64,000 nucleotides of DNA from Acarospora socialis (Eukaryota; Ascomycota; Lecanoromycetes; Acarosporales; Acarosporaceae). How positions within the stretch are numbered: position 1 is the stretch's first letter; every line of letters begins with the position of its first letter. Both the position numbers and the translations under genes were made by a program. This document shows positions 32,434 through 46,896 of this stretch, in pieces. The notes below the pieces were generated by a model that saw only the letters and a list, made by a program, of their open reading frames with translations, was not told where the DNA came from and ran no database searches. Location: NCBI GenBank assembly GCA_025617375.2, contig JAMYGW020000009.1, positions 1,426,001 to 1,490,000 of the forward strand, written 5' to 3'.

Positions 32434-32847
32434 GGTGAGGAGAAGTGCGTGTTATTCAAGGTGAAATTGTTGGTGAGCTTGAAGGGGGTCTTGCTTTGAG
32501 AGGGGAAGTGGGTGAGGATGACTACCTTATTGTTGAAGAAAGTGGCGGTACGACTCCAGTACGCAGGCAACGCACGGACCACCTGACAGCACGCTTAGCA
32601 GGACAAAACACAGCTCACACGTCCCACTGGATTGGTCCTGATTTATGTTCACCAGGAGCATTCATCAAATATATATTGTCATACCATGCATTTCTCCGAA
32701 GTCTGAAGTGTAACTAAGCAGTATAGTTCAGACGACATTCAGCAGATCAACAGTCTAATATATAAACACCCGACTCCATTCGGCCAGGTATCATATCCTT
32801 CCATAGACCCGTCAATCACTCCAAGTGCCTCACTACCCATACACCGG
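32434..32847. other. Intergenic, nothing recognised
   Basis: 414 bases between the YJU2 start and the bZIP stop on the same strand. Contains only short frames and presumably the YJU2 promoter. Confidence 0.5.
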
Positions 32848-34516
32848 TCACCCTCCATCCGCAGCCAGAATTACATTCAAGATGGACTCGAACTTCTCCT
32901 CTACCAACACCGCACCGAACCTGCAGGATACCCACGTGTCAGCCAACCATGTATCAGACTCAGATCCGAACTCAAGCATCTCACCCGTGACACTCAGCAT
33001 TCTCCACCAGTTCGCGCTGAAGCTCCTCAAACGCTTGTTTGCTTATCCCGCGCGGCCGGCAACGCTGGCAGATACGGTTCCACGCCTCCACCGGCGTGAT
33101 GTGACCCACCAAGTCGAGTTTCGAGCTCAGCTCCAGGAGTCTTCCGATCTCTTGGTATGGCAACGTCCACGCCGCGTTTGCTTGCGACGTCATATCTAGA
33201 TGTGCCGGGGCACTGGCCTGTGACGAGCCAGTGGCTTGTAGAGCGGCCGTAGCGTGTGGCTGGCGGTGTGCTTGTGTTGGCGACGGAGCAAAGGAAAGCA
33301 GAGAAGAAGAGGCCATCAAGGCGTGGCCGGAGATGGGGACATGTGACTGGTGTCCCGGTACGTTGATGTGTTGCACGCAAGGCCGCTCCACCCTAGAACG
33401 AGTATCGGGTTCAGCTTCGATGTCAGCGGTAGATGCAAGAGTAACCTACGCCAAGACGAGTTCGATTCCGCACTCAGGAGAAGCGAGAGTGTCAGGGTCT
33501 ATCCAGTCCTTGTTTGAGATAGCGGTATCTAGAGAAATAGATAGGTCAGAATCTTCCATTGTAGGCTGCGTTTGGTGGTGGTGAGTTAGTTCTGGTCATC
33601 CGCTCCCATTACCTTCTCTGTTTGAGCTCGTAACTCCATCGATGTGGTTTGTGTTGAAAAGTTGTGAGTCGCCAAAAGAGGCATTCTCTCCTTGGTTTAG
33701 TCCGGTAGACATGCTCCTTGGGAAGGATGGCATCTCAACACTCAATACTTGACCATGGGTGCCATCGTGCCGGAGAGTGACGTTCGCCGTTTGTTCACGA
33801 AGAGAATTATCAGTGAACGCAGTGAGATCATTATCGGTAGCCGTCGGAATAGGGATAGCATGCAACGACAACGTATGTTCTAGGGCGTTAACCCGCGCCA
33901 AGAGCGCGTCTTTTTCCCACACCATCCGGGTCTCCACCTCACGAAGGCGAACAACTTCCTTCTCAAGCGCTTTCATGTAATTCTGGGTGCGCTCCCTGTG
34001 AGTACTAGATGTATGAAACAAATCAGCTACACAAGAGCTGCAGTGAGACTTCCCACCAAGGCTGCTGTTCCGATCGAGAAGAACCTACCGCTGCGCCTGG
34101 CGGACTTGTTCCCTTCTGCGGAGGGGGTCCGTTTTAGGGGATTTAGATCCTTGCTTCTTTTGCCGCGCTGGCTTGTCTGCAAGTCCACTGCTCAGCGATC
34201 ACGGCATCATCATATGGGCAGGGAGGCTCTTCATGAGGTGACGAATGACGAATATTGAGTATATAAAGCAATGAGACAAAAGACAAGGGGATCGGCTCTG
34301 GTCCGGGTCAAAGACCAGTAGAAACGTGCAGGAAAAGTGAAACCTCCACAAGGCGATAATGACAACGAACGGAAATATCGGACCTTCGGAATTTCTGAGT
34401 AAAGGCTGTAAGAACGTAATCTGATTCGCATCCAAGATCTTTTTCGACCGCTTCCAGAGCGACTCCTTTCTCTGAGGCGAGGCCGCTCGCAACGAGGAGT
34501 CATCGTTATCGTCCAT
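32848..34516 (-). CDS. bZIP transcription factor, about 390 aa
   Basis: Exons right to left: 34384-34516 (uncertain), 34089-34176, 33613-34004, 33450-33528, 32985-33392, 32848-32920. The last four junctions keep phase and have good signals. The basic region and zipper cross an intron: RRREQVRQAQR then THRERTQNYMKALEKEVVRL, with Leu/Val heptads after it. The C terminus holds a second conserved block, ECGIELVLAVERPCVQHI, HITPVEAWNRI and ECHGFGAVLVEEKF, found in a group of fungal bZIP proteins. It should bind DNA as a dimer in the nucleus; targets are unknown. The first exon, starting MDDNDDSSLRAASPQ, needs a weak donor (GTCCGA) and a 207-base intron to join. The N terminus is therefore tentative; the region just upstream of the basic exon has an in-frame stop, so some upstream exon must exist. 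Confidence 0.75.
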
Positions 34517-35146
34517 GGTAACGGGAATCCACACAGCAGGATATAGTAAAAGCACGCGAACTAACACCTAGGTTAACAATCAATGCAAACTAGAAAAGCG
34601 ATGTCAACGGAAGGAGGATGAATGGCCCGTCGTCTTGGGTTGGGTTGACGGTTGAATTGTGCAAGGCCATGTTGATTGGCATCCGGGTGGGAAGATTGGC
34701 AAGGTCGAAGGTCGGCCTGATGAGGCATCATCCGTCCCCTTCGGGTAAGGCGTGGTGGGATTTGGCAACGTCCGAACGAGTCCGAGAACCATACCCTACT
34801 AAGACGGACGGTTGTGCTTGAGGATTAGGAATCTGGTATGCTACGTAACATAGCTGCTCATTAGAGCGATAGAAACCTGCGTTGTCCTTGCGAGAACTAT
34901 CACCTGGGGACTCTCTGCTCTTACTAATCTCCACATGGGTATGGGTTCTCAATATACGAGTACATTACACAGTCCCAGAACAAGTACTAGAGCCGCCATG
35001 TGCCAATCTGCCATCAAGTCACCAGCCCATGGTATACCAGCAACGCCGTGCTCAAACTCGTTTCCCTGTGCCACCACGATTCCTACTTGACCCCAAGAAG
35101 CTCAAAGAAAGCAAACGCCAGTCGCACTCAGTCGCCAGCTTAAAGC
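34517..35146. other. Intergenic, nothing recognised
   Basis: Between the 5' end of the bZIP gene and the 3' end of TRA1, both on the - strand. One TACGAGTA octamer at 34955-34962. Open frames are short and without domains. Confidence 0.5.
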
Positions 35147-38100
35147 TTACAAATAAGGCATCCACAACGCATCGCTCTGCGCCAGGCTCATCGGATTAAC
35201 AGCACGCGAGATCAGATCGATGACAGTCTGATTAGCGGGCCGATTATCCTCCGGCGGCTTGGCCAGACTGACGGCCTTCTTGACGATAATCTCGCTATTC
35301 GTCTGGACCCATTCACGGAGCTGGCTTTCCTGCAAACCGCTGCGGTGCTGTTGCGTGAACCAGAACATCATCTCGTCGCGGACGAAGATGCTGAGTTGCT
35401 GTTCGAGCTCGAACTCGGGCTCGGTGAGGCATCGGGCGATGGCCATGATGGCGCACGAGAAGATGCCCTCCGTCGCAATGGGACCCATGAGGGTTTGCAG
35501 GTTGGGTGTCAGGCGGAAGGGGACGGGTTCCGGGTTGTGGAAGACAGCTTTGCCGGCGGCCATGGCGGGGATGAGCTCCGAACCCCAGATGTTGCCCGTG
35601 GCACGGGCGATGGAGAGTTTGTGAGGGTAACGGTTGTTCATGTGCATGACGTACGTCATGAAGGTGAGAGCGGCGAGTTGATACGAGAATTGACGGCGGA
35701 AGAGCCAGAAGTCGGCAAAGTTCGGATAGATCTGCTGAAAGTAGTGAAGTACGATGGTGTTTCGAACCCATTTGTCTTGGATTGCGGTGAAAGCTTCCAT
35801 GCGAAGGTTTTGGGACTGATCGGGGTATCTCTGTGCGTTGCTGTCAGCTAAGTTTACAAGAATTACTTCTCTGACGACACTCACGTTGTTCTTCAAATCC
35901 GCCAAAGCCCTCAATTTGTTCATCGTAAATAGTACTGGCTCGTCTTTATTCATTCCGTTTCTTCTACAATGATCTTCGAAGATCCCTTGCAAGGAGATGT
36001 AAGAAGCATCATCTTGCACCAAACGGATATGAGGTGCCAAAGGCACCATGAGCGGTAGATGGAAATTGAGGTTGCGGCGCCGACTCTCCTTCCGTTTGGA
36101 CAGCACACCGTTGAAGATGCGGAAGAGTTGTAGGATCCTCTCTTCCCTGCGGCAATGCCGAGCAGCCGGATGCTGGATAGCGAACGGGTGTATACTGCCA
36201 TCGTGACCTCGAATCTTAAGTCTACGATGGCAGACGCCAATACCTCGGACAAGGTCAAAATCAGGTAGGAATCGTTCGATGCGGATGAAGTCTTGATTCT
36301 TGTCTTTGTGCTGCAGATACTGACCGGGGACTTCGACCTCATCAAACTTTTGGAACCGGAACTCGCTGAGGTGGGGACTGTATAGTTCTAAGCTCGCATG
36401 TGGAGATCGGCGATCAAGCTTCTCCTCAAACTTATCACGCCAACGACGGAGTTTTTGGATGTACTCGTGCATGGTTGGCTTCTTGGTGACAAAATCGGCT
36501 TCGAACGATTTGCGAATATGTGCCGGTAGTATCGTCTCCGCGAAGCGAGTGATATTCGCCTCCGTCGCCGGTGGTAATTTGACGTCCTGTGCATAGGAAG
36601 TTGGCATACGACCAACGTACTGTGATTGATCAGCAAATGGATTTCGGTTGGATATGTGATCAGTTACATGAAGGTTGTTCCATACCGATAAGCCATCATT
36701 GAGGAGAGCAACAATGAGTCGATACGCGTCCTCATCTGGTGGGCATTTGAAGTGCTTTTGAATCTGATCAACCATGGTCTCCATGGAAAGTGCCAGTAGT
36801 GGAAATGCCGTCTTGAGCACGGACATGATCTCGTCGGAGTACTCCCAAGGCTTCTTTGGCGCTGGCGGCTGTACCAGCTCTTGGTCTGGACCTTGTTGCA
36901 CCTGGCTGTTTGACTCTTGTTTGGGAGATATGCTATGTCCAGGGGGTTGTAGAGTAACGTCCCCGTTCGCAGTATTAGGTCTTGAAGAGCTACCCGGACG
37001 CGGGGTGCTTTGGTTGGTATCAATCGGCCCTTGTTTGCCAGCTGGGGAACCTTGTTTTAACTTGTTCATTTTGTCTTGCTTCTGATCTTGTTGTTTCTTG
37101 ATCGCAAGCATATCTTCTCGGTTCGTCCTCAATAAGAAATAGAGTGCTTGTGGGTAGATCTTGGCGATCTTCACAAGTACTGCTCTGGAAAGCCTCGCCT
37201 CGCGGCGTGACAAGCTTGTCAACAGTTGAGGGATGAATATAATCCAATACCACACCGGGGTCTCCCCTTTGAATTCCTCAAAAGCACGAGATATCTTGTT
37301 CTCTGCGTCGTCAAGGCTCAACAGCCACAAGATACGACTGAGCAGTTTCCTCGACTTGGCGTTCTTGTAGAGTCCGGCAGCTTCCAGGTAACAGCTAACG
37401 GCTGCGGCAGCGCGCTCCATGTTGGTCGGATCCTCCCTGAACATGTTGTCGTTATAATAACCCCACTCAGCCCAAGCCTTCGCTAGCCGGATATCGTAGT
37501 ACAGTGCCGTGCCGAATGCATCGTTGGCTTCGTCTTTGTGATTGAGCTTAGCAAGGAACATGCCCTTAAGCGTAAAGAACTCCGCTTTTTGCTGTTGCCC
37601 AAAATAGTTGAGATTGGTGTTGTTGATTACATCCAGTCCGCTGGTCAGTTCGCTCCGATTCTGGTAATGGCACTTCGCCTGTTCTCTAAGCTTGAGAAAC
37701 GCTTCTTGGATCTCAATGTTAGGTAGGGTGTATATTCGGCTCAATTGGTTGATGCACACTTCAGGAAGCTGATGTTTGCGAGCAACATGAGCGAATCGGT
37801 TGATGATCCAGGCAGTTTCATGATAACCCCGGTACGCATACGAATTCCCCGTAGCGTTGCCTTGTTGTGAAGGAAGTAGATTCAGATAGGTCCCATTGAT
37901 GAGCTGGAAGATATGTTGGCGCCAGGTTACAAGGTCTTGCCAGGCGTTGATGTCATCCCATACATTAGGGAGTCGGTCCCTCCATGTGCCCAGCAATAAC
38001 TTCAACTCCTGAGATTTGGTATCCAAGTTACTATGGCTTGTCTGGGCCAGGCTGGTGCAGATAACACTGGCATCGTGAAGCTCAACTAGCTGTTGAAAAT

Positions 38101-41100
38101 TCTGCAAAATCGGTATATGAGCATTCGTGATGCGCTTCGGTAGCTGATGCCATTTCCGGATAGATAGCTGGATCGACTCGTCACAAACTTTGTTAAAGTC
38201 GTCGTGACTTTCTGTCTTGGCATGTAGCTTCAGGAGAGACATGAAGGCTCGGAAGAACTTTCTTCTCGGCGTTGGAGCGTCGGAAACAGCCTTGATAATT
38301 GAGTCGAGCTGATCTCGGTTCTCGACACCACTCCAGGTCTCCAGGTTCCTCCAGGATGATTCGAGCAAAAGATCGTTGAAGTTCTCATGCTTGGCAAAAT
38401 CGCTCAAGATCTCCCATTGTTGCAGCTTCTGCGCGCAGATGACCCAGTGGTCTTCCCACAGCATATACTCGCCTTGGGAAGGAGGCAATGCCCCAGTCCT
38501 GGCTTTGATCTGCGCAGCCTCGTATAGTTGCTGAGCTTTGTCCCAGATGCCGTTCTGTTCATAAGATAGTGCAGCATTGGTTTCGAGGAACTTGCACCGT
38601 CTTCTCCAAGTACCGTAAAAGAGGTCATCTTCCTGCAACCCGGCATAGATCTCTACAAGTGCATCGAGGTTGCTCTCACGTACTGACTGAGTATCAATCA
38701 AGGGTGTAATGGCCGCTTCTTCGAGGTAACATGCTGCTGTATACCAGGCGTCGTACGTCCGGCTCAGAAATTTCACAACGTGTGGAGGGAGCTTGAATCT
38801 CGGCTTAGCTCTCACGGTACCTTCCAGCAATGCTTGCACAACGTTCGGTCGTCTGTCTACTTGTCGTTGATGGTAATCCCTGGTGAGAAGAGTAACCACT
38901 CCCTTCTCTAACTCCATACGATCATCACGCGACAGCGCGGACCAGAACAGAGGGAATAAAGCTACCCAAATCTGATACGCGGTATTCGAGTCTGTATGCT
39001 GCAATTGACACAGGGGTTCCAGAATATCCTTGATCTTGACTTCTCCTAGCTCTGTGCAGAATCGCTTGTGTTTGGCCATGAATTCCTCAAACTTGTCATC
39101 TAGCATGACGCTACTCTTCCGTTCATCCTTGTTGTACGTGCCGAACAAGATGGATGCAGGAATTGTTTTGAAGTCATCTGAGTGAAGCTCAACGGGAGTA
39201 GCCATCTCGACCGAACCAAAGAGAAGCTGAGATGCCTGACTGAGCCAGAACGAGTCCGCTAGCGTATCCCAGTTTTGTGATGTCACGACGTAGTTCAGTC
39301 GTGCACTCGCCGTTCGAGTCAAGCTCCGATCAAATATCCCCATGAAGCGATTCCTCATTTCGACGTCTTGCGCCCTTGTGCCTACCAGAAAAGCATGTTC
39401 TAGCCTTACGGTGAGCTCGGTGCGAGTAATCTTCGGGTCTTCATAGATGCGGATAACAAGCTCCAAGAATTTGTGAAGAAGCTGCGTATCAGGTCTCGAC
39501 TCGAATAGAAGCATCTTATTCAAGACTGCAGTCTTTTCCTTCAGCGTTGGCCACGGCTCGTTAGAGTCAAAGACCCATGACTCCACCATGTCAAGAATCT
39601 TCGAATTGAGCGCTGTACTCTGGGATCTTTCTACCAAAGAGGCAAGGACACTAAGAAAAGGTCGCCGTTGCTCCCCTAAGTTCGTCATTCGTATCGATAT
39701 CAGGTCAATGGTCTTCAGAATGAGGTCCGTTTGTATTTCTTGTTCCCGCGCATCAGGTGGGCCTGGAGTGGACTCATTAGCACGTAAGCCAGGCGGTAGG
39801 CCTGCCTGCGGCGGTGTTCCACTGTAAGCGGCTACGTGGTCTTTAGCGAGCTTCTGCTGAAGTACCTTCATGACGAGTGGGATGTGCTGATCCATCTCTT
39901 TAGGTCTTCGTTGAGACAAGGTCCAAAGAATGTTGATACCTGAGATATGGTTACCTGTAGATAAGGTCTCGGATGCAGTAGCGGATAGAAATGTCACGAA
40001 TTCTGAAGATGGTGCCTCCACCTCCATTTCGTCTTCTTCTGCGCTTTCATCAGGTAGAGCATCCAGGACACGCTTGACCAACGATCTCCGTCTTCGCACC
40101 AATTCTTCATCGCTATTGGGCGTGTGCAAGCAGTCCTGTATTTCGGTGTTCTCAGAACGAAGTGGTTTTTCGAGCAGTTTCTGAATCTGTGGAAGATGCA
40201 CGATGACCCGTTCGTCTGACTTTGAGTTGACTATAATCCGTACAACTTGCAGCGTATTGATGATATTGGTCAGGAATTTCTCGTCTGGCTTGTCTGTCTT
40301 CTCCGAGCACAGAAACATATCGGTTATCTTCGGAAATAAGTCCAGATCGAGATCGTCCCAGTAACCCGGAGAAAGTAAATCTTGGAATAAGGTCAAGGCT
40401 TTCTTGCACATCTCACTCGAAGGCAAGAAGTCCTGCACATAAGTGGGACTTAGTTCTTTCAATTTCGCGGAAGGTACCGGAAATCGCTCAGGGAGCGAAG
40501 TGATAAACTGGACCAAATACTTGATGAGAGCCAATCTCAATGTTGAGGGTATAGTATATTCGTTACGCTCAATGGATGTTGGAGGACCCAAGAGCGCCCC
40601 TGGGGAAGCCGACTCAGCTTGAGCACCTTCCAGCTTGCGCTTCCTGGTTTGGGGCGACTCAGAATGGCCACGTGAGCTAGAAGAGCCGGCACTCTTAACT
40701 CTCCGCTCCTCCCATTGCCAAATCAAACTAATGAGGTTCAACGCGAGCTTTTTACTCTCGTTGGAAGGGTTCGGGGGCTGAGTGACCTTCGTAAGAGCAG
40801 GTATTATGAGGGTTATGAAATGCTCCCTAGCATCATAGAAAAGTGCAGGATGTCGGACGATAAAGCTAAAGATGCTCATCAGTTGCTGCAGGTTCGAGCT
40901 TTCCTCAGCAAGGATTTTCCTTGGTATTCTCGTCCAGTTGGTAAATCGAGGATCCACAGGAGGCGAAGGAGCACCTGGGGCGCTGGGATTGGTCATCCGC
41001 TTTGGGAGAACTGGCGCCATGAGCTCAAGCGCTTGAGTGACTAAGGCTCGTCCTTCATTCTGGTGAGCGCGTAGCAGGGCAGCATAGATCTGGTTCACTA

Positions 41101-44100
41101 TTTTTGAAGGTGTATCGTAGTGGGCGATGAAGTACGCAATGAGCACGTATGCGGCATGTTTGTTGATGATGTCTTCCAATCGAATGTAATTCCAGCCAAA
41201 CTTGATGATATCTTTGCGGGAGTCGGCTACTAGGTTGTGGTGATATTTCACGAGCATGGCCGACATCTGGAGTAGCTCCATTCGGGAATGATCGACGCCA
41301 GGCTGGCCTGTATCCTCACCAATATCACGTAGCTGGGGCTTCCACAACCGCGTATGGATTGCTTCCGTCATATTTTTGTCGATCAGCCTTGAACCTTTGC
41401 CCGATGGCTGTGGCACATTGAAGGTACGCATGATATCCATGGCTAGTATAGGGTTGACCAGATTGTGAAAGGCAAAGGCCTTTGCTTTTTGTGATGATGT
41501 ACGTGAACTGTATAATTCCATACAGCGTAGTACAACAGTACGCCAGTAGTCCACGGACTCATTGGAGATGATATAATTGTATATGAAGCTGAATATGGAA
41601 GAGCAAAGCTTGATTTGCTGAGAGGTGATGGCGTCTATAACCTCGAACAGGAAATCCAGGTCTTGAGGATTTCGCGCTAGATAGACGGTGAAGATTTGGA
41701 TCAGCTGCTCCCCCGCTTGTTCCACAGCAAGGCGTAGGCCCCGGGGTATCCTGTCTTGCCTGAGCCTGCCCTCCAACTCTATGCCCGCAGCCATTAGACG
41801 CTGCCGCATGACCTTATCTGAGATGAAAGAAGTGCTGCTCGCCGGGTGCAAGCATATCGAGTGGGCAGCATGTATGCTATTGGTCAAGGCTGCAATACGC
41901 TTGTCGTCGTCTCGATGATCGGACGAGGCTTTCAGAAAACCTTCAGAGTCCGCGATGACAACCTCACGCAACGGAGCGCTTCTTTCATCAGCAAGAATCT
42001 GAGCGAAAAACCGGCCATATCTCATTTCGTGCAGTCGGAGTGAGAAGAAGTTCCAGGTCTCTATTGGGTACTTGTTCAAGTACTTCACAAGGGGTTCCCT
42101 GAAAGGACTGTAGTGCGTTCTTCGCAACTTCTCTTCTAGCTCCAGTACTCTGTTGATCAAAGCATCCATAAAGGTAATGGCTGCCAGCGGCAGAAGATGG
42201 AATATGTTCAAGATAGCAGCCAAGACTCTCATCTGCCGACTTTGCTCAATCAGTGTAAAGGAGATCTTCTGCAGAGTAGCCGCATCTGCAATCGTTTTCA
42301 TGTGATCTATCAATCGCGAACCAATCTCGACCTTGAAGTAGTTCGTAAGCAAGGTCAGTAATCTGGCTAACCCGTCGAGCCCTTCTACGCTCAGTCGTTT
42401 CGGATCTTGTAGGTTCATTAGTATAGGTCTAAGGCCGTTTTGGAGGAGGTCCTTCGGTAGTTTGTTCGTCTGATTCAAGACTCCCTTGAGACCGGCATTG
42501 GCTGCATCGATGACTTCTGTAGACCTTGAGTACAGACATTTGAAGAAGACAGAGATGATCCGAGATCGACTCTGAAGTTGTGCCGCTGTAGCAAGATCCG
42601 GAAAGCCCATAGCCATCGACAACAATCGAATACAGGATACACGGAGGCTTATAATTGATTCAGACGTTCGCTGCTCATTCGGCTTCGCAGCTAGACTTTC
42701 GTCGTCAGCATCGGCTAGTGCGAGAGACTCCATAAGAAGTCGGTTAAGTTGGTCGTTGAACTCGACGATGTCATGCTGCAGGCCCAAGCAGAAAGTGACT
42801 GCTTCAATGTAGCCAATCTGAATTGCAAAAGGCAAGGCTCGTAAGGGCTTGTTGTAAATTGGCTGTAGAAGACGGTCTTTGACCGGAGCGAGAAGGTCAT
42901 AGGTTTCCGAACCAATCACGTCAGCAATGATGGCGAACGCCTTTTGAGCCGCTTCGCGAACATGCTTGTTCATATGGGCAAGTTCGTAGATGAAGAAACC
43001 GCACAGATTGAAGAGTCTGCTATGGTGATCCTTTATATCGTCCTTGGAAATACCTTTGTTGCACCGCCGGAGCAAGAGCTCAAGAGTTGCCTGGGCTTGG
43101 ATGCGTGGACTGGCCGGTAGATCCTGCGGAAGATCTTTAATCACATATATCAACGCGCGCACAAAGTCGATCTGTCCGCCCATGACCCAAGAATCGCCAA
43201 GGTCTAATTTGGTAGCTATGATGCAAATGCCCAAACTTCCGCCTGCTTTCGTGTACCACTCCTCTTCGTAACAGTTGTGACAGAAAACTTTGGATAAATG
43301 GCCGAAGAACTGCAGCTTCTCGACTTTGTGTATCGAGCCAAAGATTGCCATAGCTGCGTCATACACAGCCTTGATTGCGTCTTCCGCAGCTTCACGGACA
43401 GCCGGTTGATCCGACGCGAGACATTCTACAATGGCCTCAGCGAGCACCCTGCTGTCGAGGTGAAGTGGACCTTCCCCGGATCTGACATCGAATGGCTTTC
43501 GACGTTGTTTCTCTTGGGTCAATGCTCGACCGATCTCAAGAATAGTGAAATGTCGGCAGACGTCTGCAACCAGAAGGGACGTCTCGGTTTTGAGTTCTGG
43601 TATTGAATTTGCATTCATACAAGCCTTGATCAGCTTTTTCAGCGTCTCTTCTTGCGCTTCTTTTTTCGCCATTGATTTCTCACGTTCTGACTTCTGCATA
43701 AAATCTGGTACTGTATCGTATCTGCCTTCGGACAAATCCGTAGCTTGTAGCCGGACCAATTGTGCAAAGTCGTCCGGTAGGGCATCAGATCCAATGTAGA
43801 GCTTAAGCTGGCTACCCAACAGCTTGAACGCTTGGCGCTTGTAGAAGCTATCCGACTTCTTCGCAGCCGCCGTTTTAGGAACTTCTAGCAACTTTCCAAT
43901 TGCGAGGTCGACGCCAATATCCGAGGGAAACGCTCGGTCCTTGGTTGATCCGACGAGTCTGATATCCACACTACACTGGTCATCCGCAAACTTCTGAAAT
44001 GTCAAAGCAGGGGGTCCGTTGAGGAATTTGCGATTGCGACCACCAAGCTTGCCTAAGATGCGCATGGTGGTATGGGCGTGAAAATGGCTGTACGGGTTCG

Positions 44101-46896
44101 GCCGGAGATGATCCCACAAAGCGGTCATGAGATCGTCGATGACAGGCGCCATGATGGGGTCAAGGTAATCAGCGGTCAGGTTGTCAACACACAGCTCCAG
44201 TGTACGCAAGCCTTGGCCAACTAGATCCGAACCAGCCCGCAGTGCAATGACAAGTGGCCTCATCAAGTAGCTCAAGTGTGGCAAGAGGTTGCTCAGCCGT
44301 GCCGGAACGGTCAGACAAAGCTCGACGTAGAGATCCCGTTCCTGCGGCTTCCGCGCCGCCATGAGCAGATTATTCAGGACCTCGAGCAGCATCTCTAGAA
44401 GCGGAAGAATCTCCTTGTATAAATGCTCAAAGCGGCCACCACCTATACTCCGGAACAATGAGCGGAGTAGCAAGAAATAGTTCATAGGCTCTTCTGCAGT
44501 AATGGAAAGCTGTATAGATTTTGTGACGATCTTCGTAACATGGGGGAGCAGAACCTGTTCGTTTTGCTGAGAAAACAACGTGACTGCCATGAACGATAAT
44601 TTGAACATCCTCAGGAGAATAGAAGATTTCTTGATATTCGACGTTCCGACATCTTCAATGCGCTCCATCAAGAACTGTAGAAGCATGCCCGCGAAACTGG
44701 GTGAGGTCGCCTCGCTGGCCAAGAAAAATTGTGGAATGTGAAGTAGCGCTGTGTGCTCAAACATCATCTCATAGAGGCGGGGTATCTCTGAATGAAAGAC
44801 CTCATGGAAGGTTGCGGGATCTACGCTGTGGAAAACAGTAGCGAAAGTCTCGAGAAGGTCTTTCTCTTCCTTGCCGCTCTGAACCATGTAGTGGTTTGCC
44901 AGAAACTCGACAGTGGACGTGTAGTGGGTCTCCGTTGGAGGTTGTTCTAAGCTGTAATATCTGAAGACATGGGCACCCTCACGGAACAGTTTCGTGATGA
45001 CTTTAACTTCCTCTGCATTGTAGCCATAAGAGACGTCTTGCCAATTGAGTGGGGCGGTTGCAGGGTCAACAGGTTGTGGAACGGGGTTGCATTCTTTCAG
45101 CTGAATGAACATGGTCTTGAGACCAGTTATGAGGTTTTTGAAAAGGAATTTATTGTCTGCTACTGGGTCCGCTCCTCGGTCCCGCGGGTTGGATGTCTTG
45201 ATTGGAGCAGCGCTGAAAATATCGACCTCATCCCAATCTGGAGGGTTGTCTTTGTCCGCAAGGTAGTTCTCCGAAACCGCGTCAATCGACTGCTGGGAGT
45301 ATAACTTTGTGAGTTTGATGGAATTATGGTACTGACGGTTCATCGCCGCAAATTTGTCCCCAATGGCGTCCAAGATCATGATGAGGAAGTGACGGGCGTC
45401 CTGCTTATTATTTGATAACACCTTCCTGATAGATTCAGCCATGTTCAGCAACAGCTTAGCACTCATTGTTTGGAAGCTAGTGCCAGGGAAGTCATCATGC
45501 AGATTCTTGGTGTACACCTCGACAGTCCTGCGGATCTGCTCACGATTGAGGGATTCCCGGACATGGTGTATCAGGTCAGCGAGCATGCTGTAAGCCAGAG
45601 GACGCATAGTCTCGTAGACCGTCAGACCATCCCCAATCAAAGTCCGCTCGTCCAGCAATTCGTCGATTTTCTTCAGGAATATCTTTCGGAAGTTGAAGTT
45701 GATGATATGCCTTATTGCGACCAATAGCTCTTTCCTCGCCCCGGATTTTTCACGTGGACAATCTTGGAGCAATCTGACCACGATGTCTGGCAAGGTTGGC
45801 AAGAAGTCCGTCAGCTGTTGAGCGTAGACTCTGAGCAAGTAGGCCAGAAAGCTCATCGTCTTGACTTGAGCGGTAATGAACTCGCCGAACGCAGCACGAT
45901 TTTTGATATCCTTGCTGACACCAGTGAAAATGGTGCCCTGCGCCTTTGCTTCGGCATGAGCCCGCTCTTGTGGTTTTGCTTGTAGGAGCAGTACGCCTTT
46001 GATGAGTGGGACGAAGAGCTTAACATTCTTGTGGACGCAGTTTCGGTGTGCGTGGAAAAGAGACACGACGATGATTGGACACTCGGCAAGGACCTTGAAG
46101 GACTGCATTCCACTCAACAACGGCCGTGTAGTCTGTTGCTCAATGCCAAGATCTGAGACGGACGCTGATGGAGAGCCTGGTCTAGGTGACTGGAAGTTCT
46201 GCACGTTGCTGGGCGTCGACGGTACGCCTGCCATACTGCCCTGAGTTGGATTGTCGAACGTATCTTTGACGGCCTGCTCCATCGCCTCGAACATTTCCTG
46301 TATCAAATCAAGAAACGGCTGCACCTTCTTCTCGGTCGCTTTCGTTTGATGTCTTGCAAAGTCCATGACTGTCTTCATACAGAGCACCGCATTATCTTCG
46401 TTCTCGATCTTGACAAGTCCCATAAGGAGGTCGACAATATCCGCAGCATAAGGTTCAAGAGCTTCGGACGGGCTCATTGGCAGGCGATGGAAGATCTCGA
46501 GAGTACAGTTACGCAGCCTCTGAAGTAAAGAGTCAGTCTACTGGGCTTAATGTTTCGGTCCGTACGCATGCAGTGACCAACCTGCTCCCATGATGTGCTT
46601 ATAAAGACCGGCGGACCCTCCAGCACCTTCATAAACACCGGAACCAATTTCTTTAGGAAGATTGGGTACAGCTGCCCCGAGCAGAGGATCTCGATAGCAT
46701 CTCTGCATTCTGTTGCGAAATTCACTTTAACTTTCACATCTGTGACAGCGAAGTTAGCCAGAGAACGGCTTCACAATCTTTTGGGCCCAATCAGATTGTC
46801 TCTTCGTGAAACATTGCGCCCTTCAGAAGAGATAGTTTTACCCAGATTAGGATCCCCCAGCCGTGCAGCGTAGGTGTCAATCTGCCTTTCGTTCAT
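35147..46896 (-). CDS. TRA1: Tra1, pseudokinase scaffold of SAGA and NuA4, 3821 aa
   Basis: Five exons right to left: 46842-46896, 46582-46739, 36686-46519, 35885-36619, 35147-35830. Tra1 docks activators onto the SAGA and NuA4 acetyltransferase complexes. The protein starts [19 protein letters not shown] huge HEAT/TPR solenoid fills most of it, then the FAT domain, a PI3K-like domain ([60 protein letters not shown]) and the FATC end [13 protein letters not shown]. The canonical HxN and DFG catalytic motifs are absent, as known for Tra1/TRRAP. Introns 35831-35884 (54 bases) and 36620-36685 (66 bases) are stop-free multiples of three. They have good donors (GTGAGT, GTATGG), CTGAC/CTGAT branch points and CACAG acceptors, and removing them restores LKNNRYPDQ and DGLSYVGRM. 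Length fits fungal Tra1. Confidence 0.95.
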
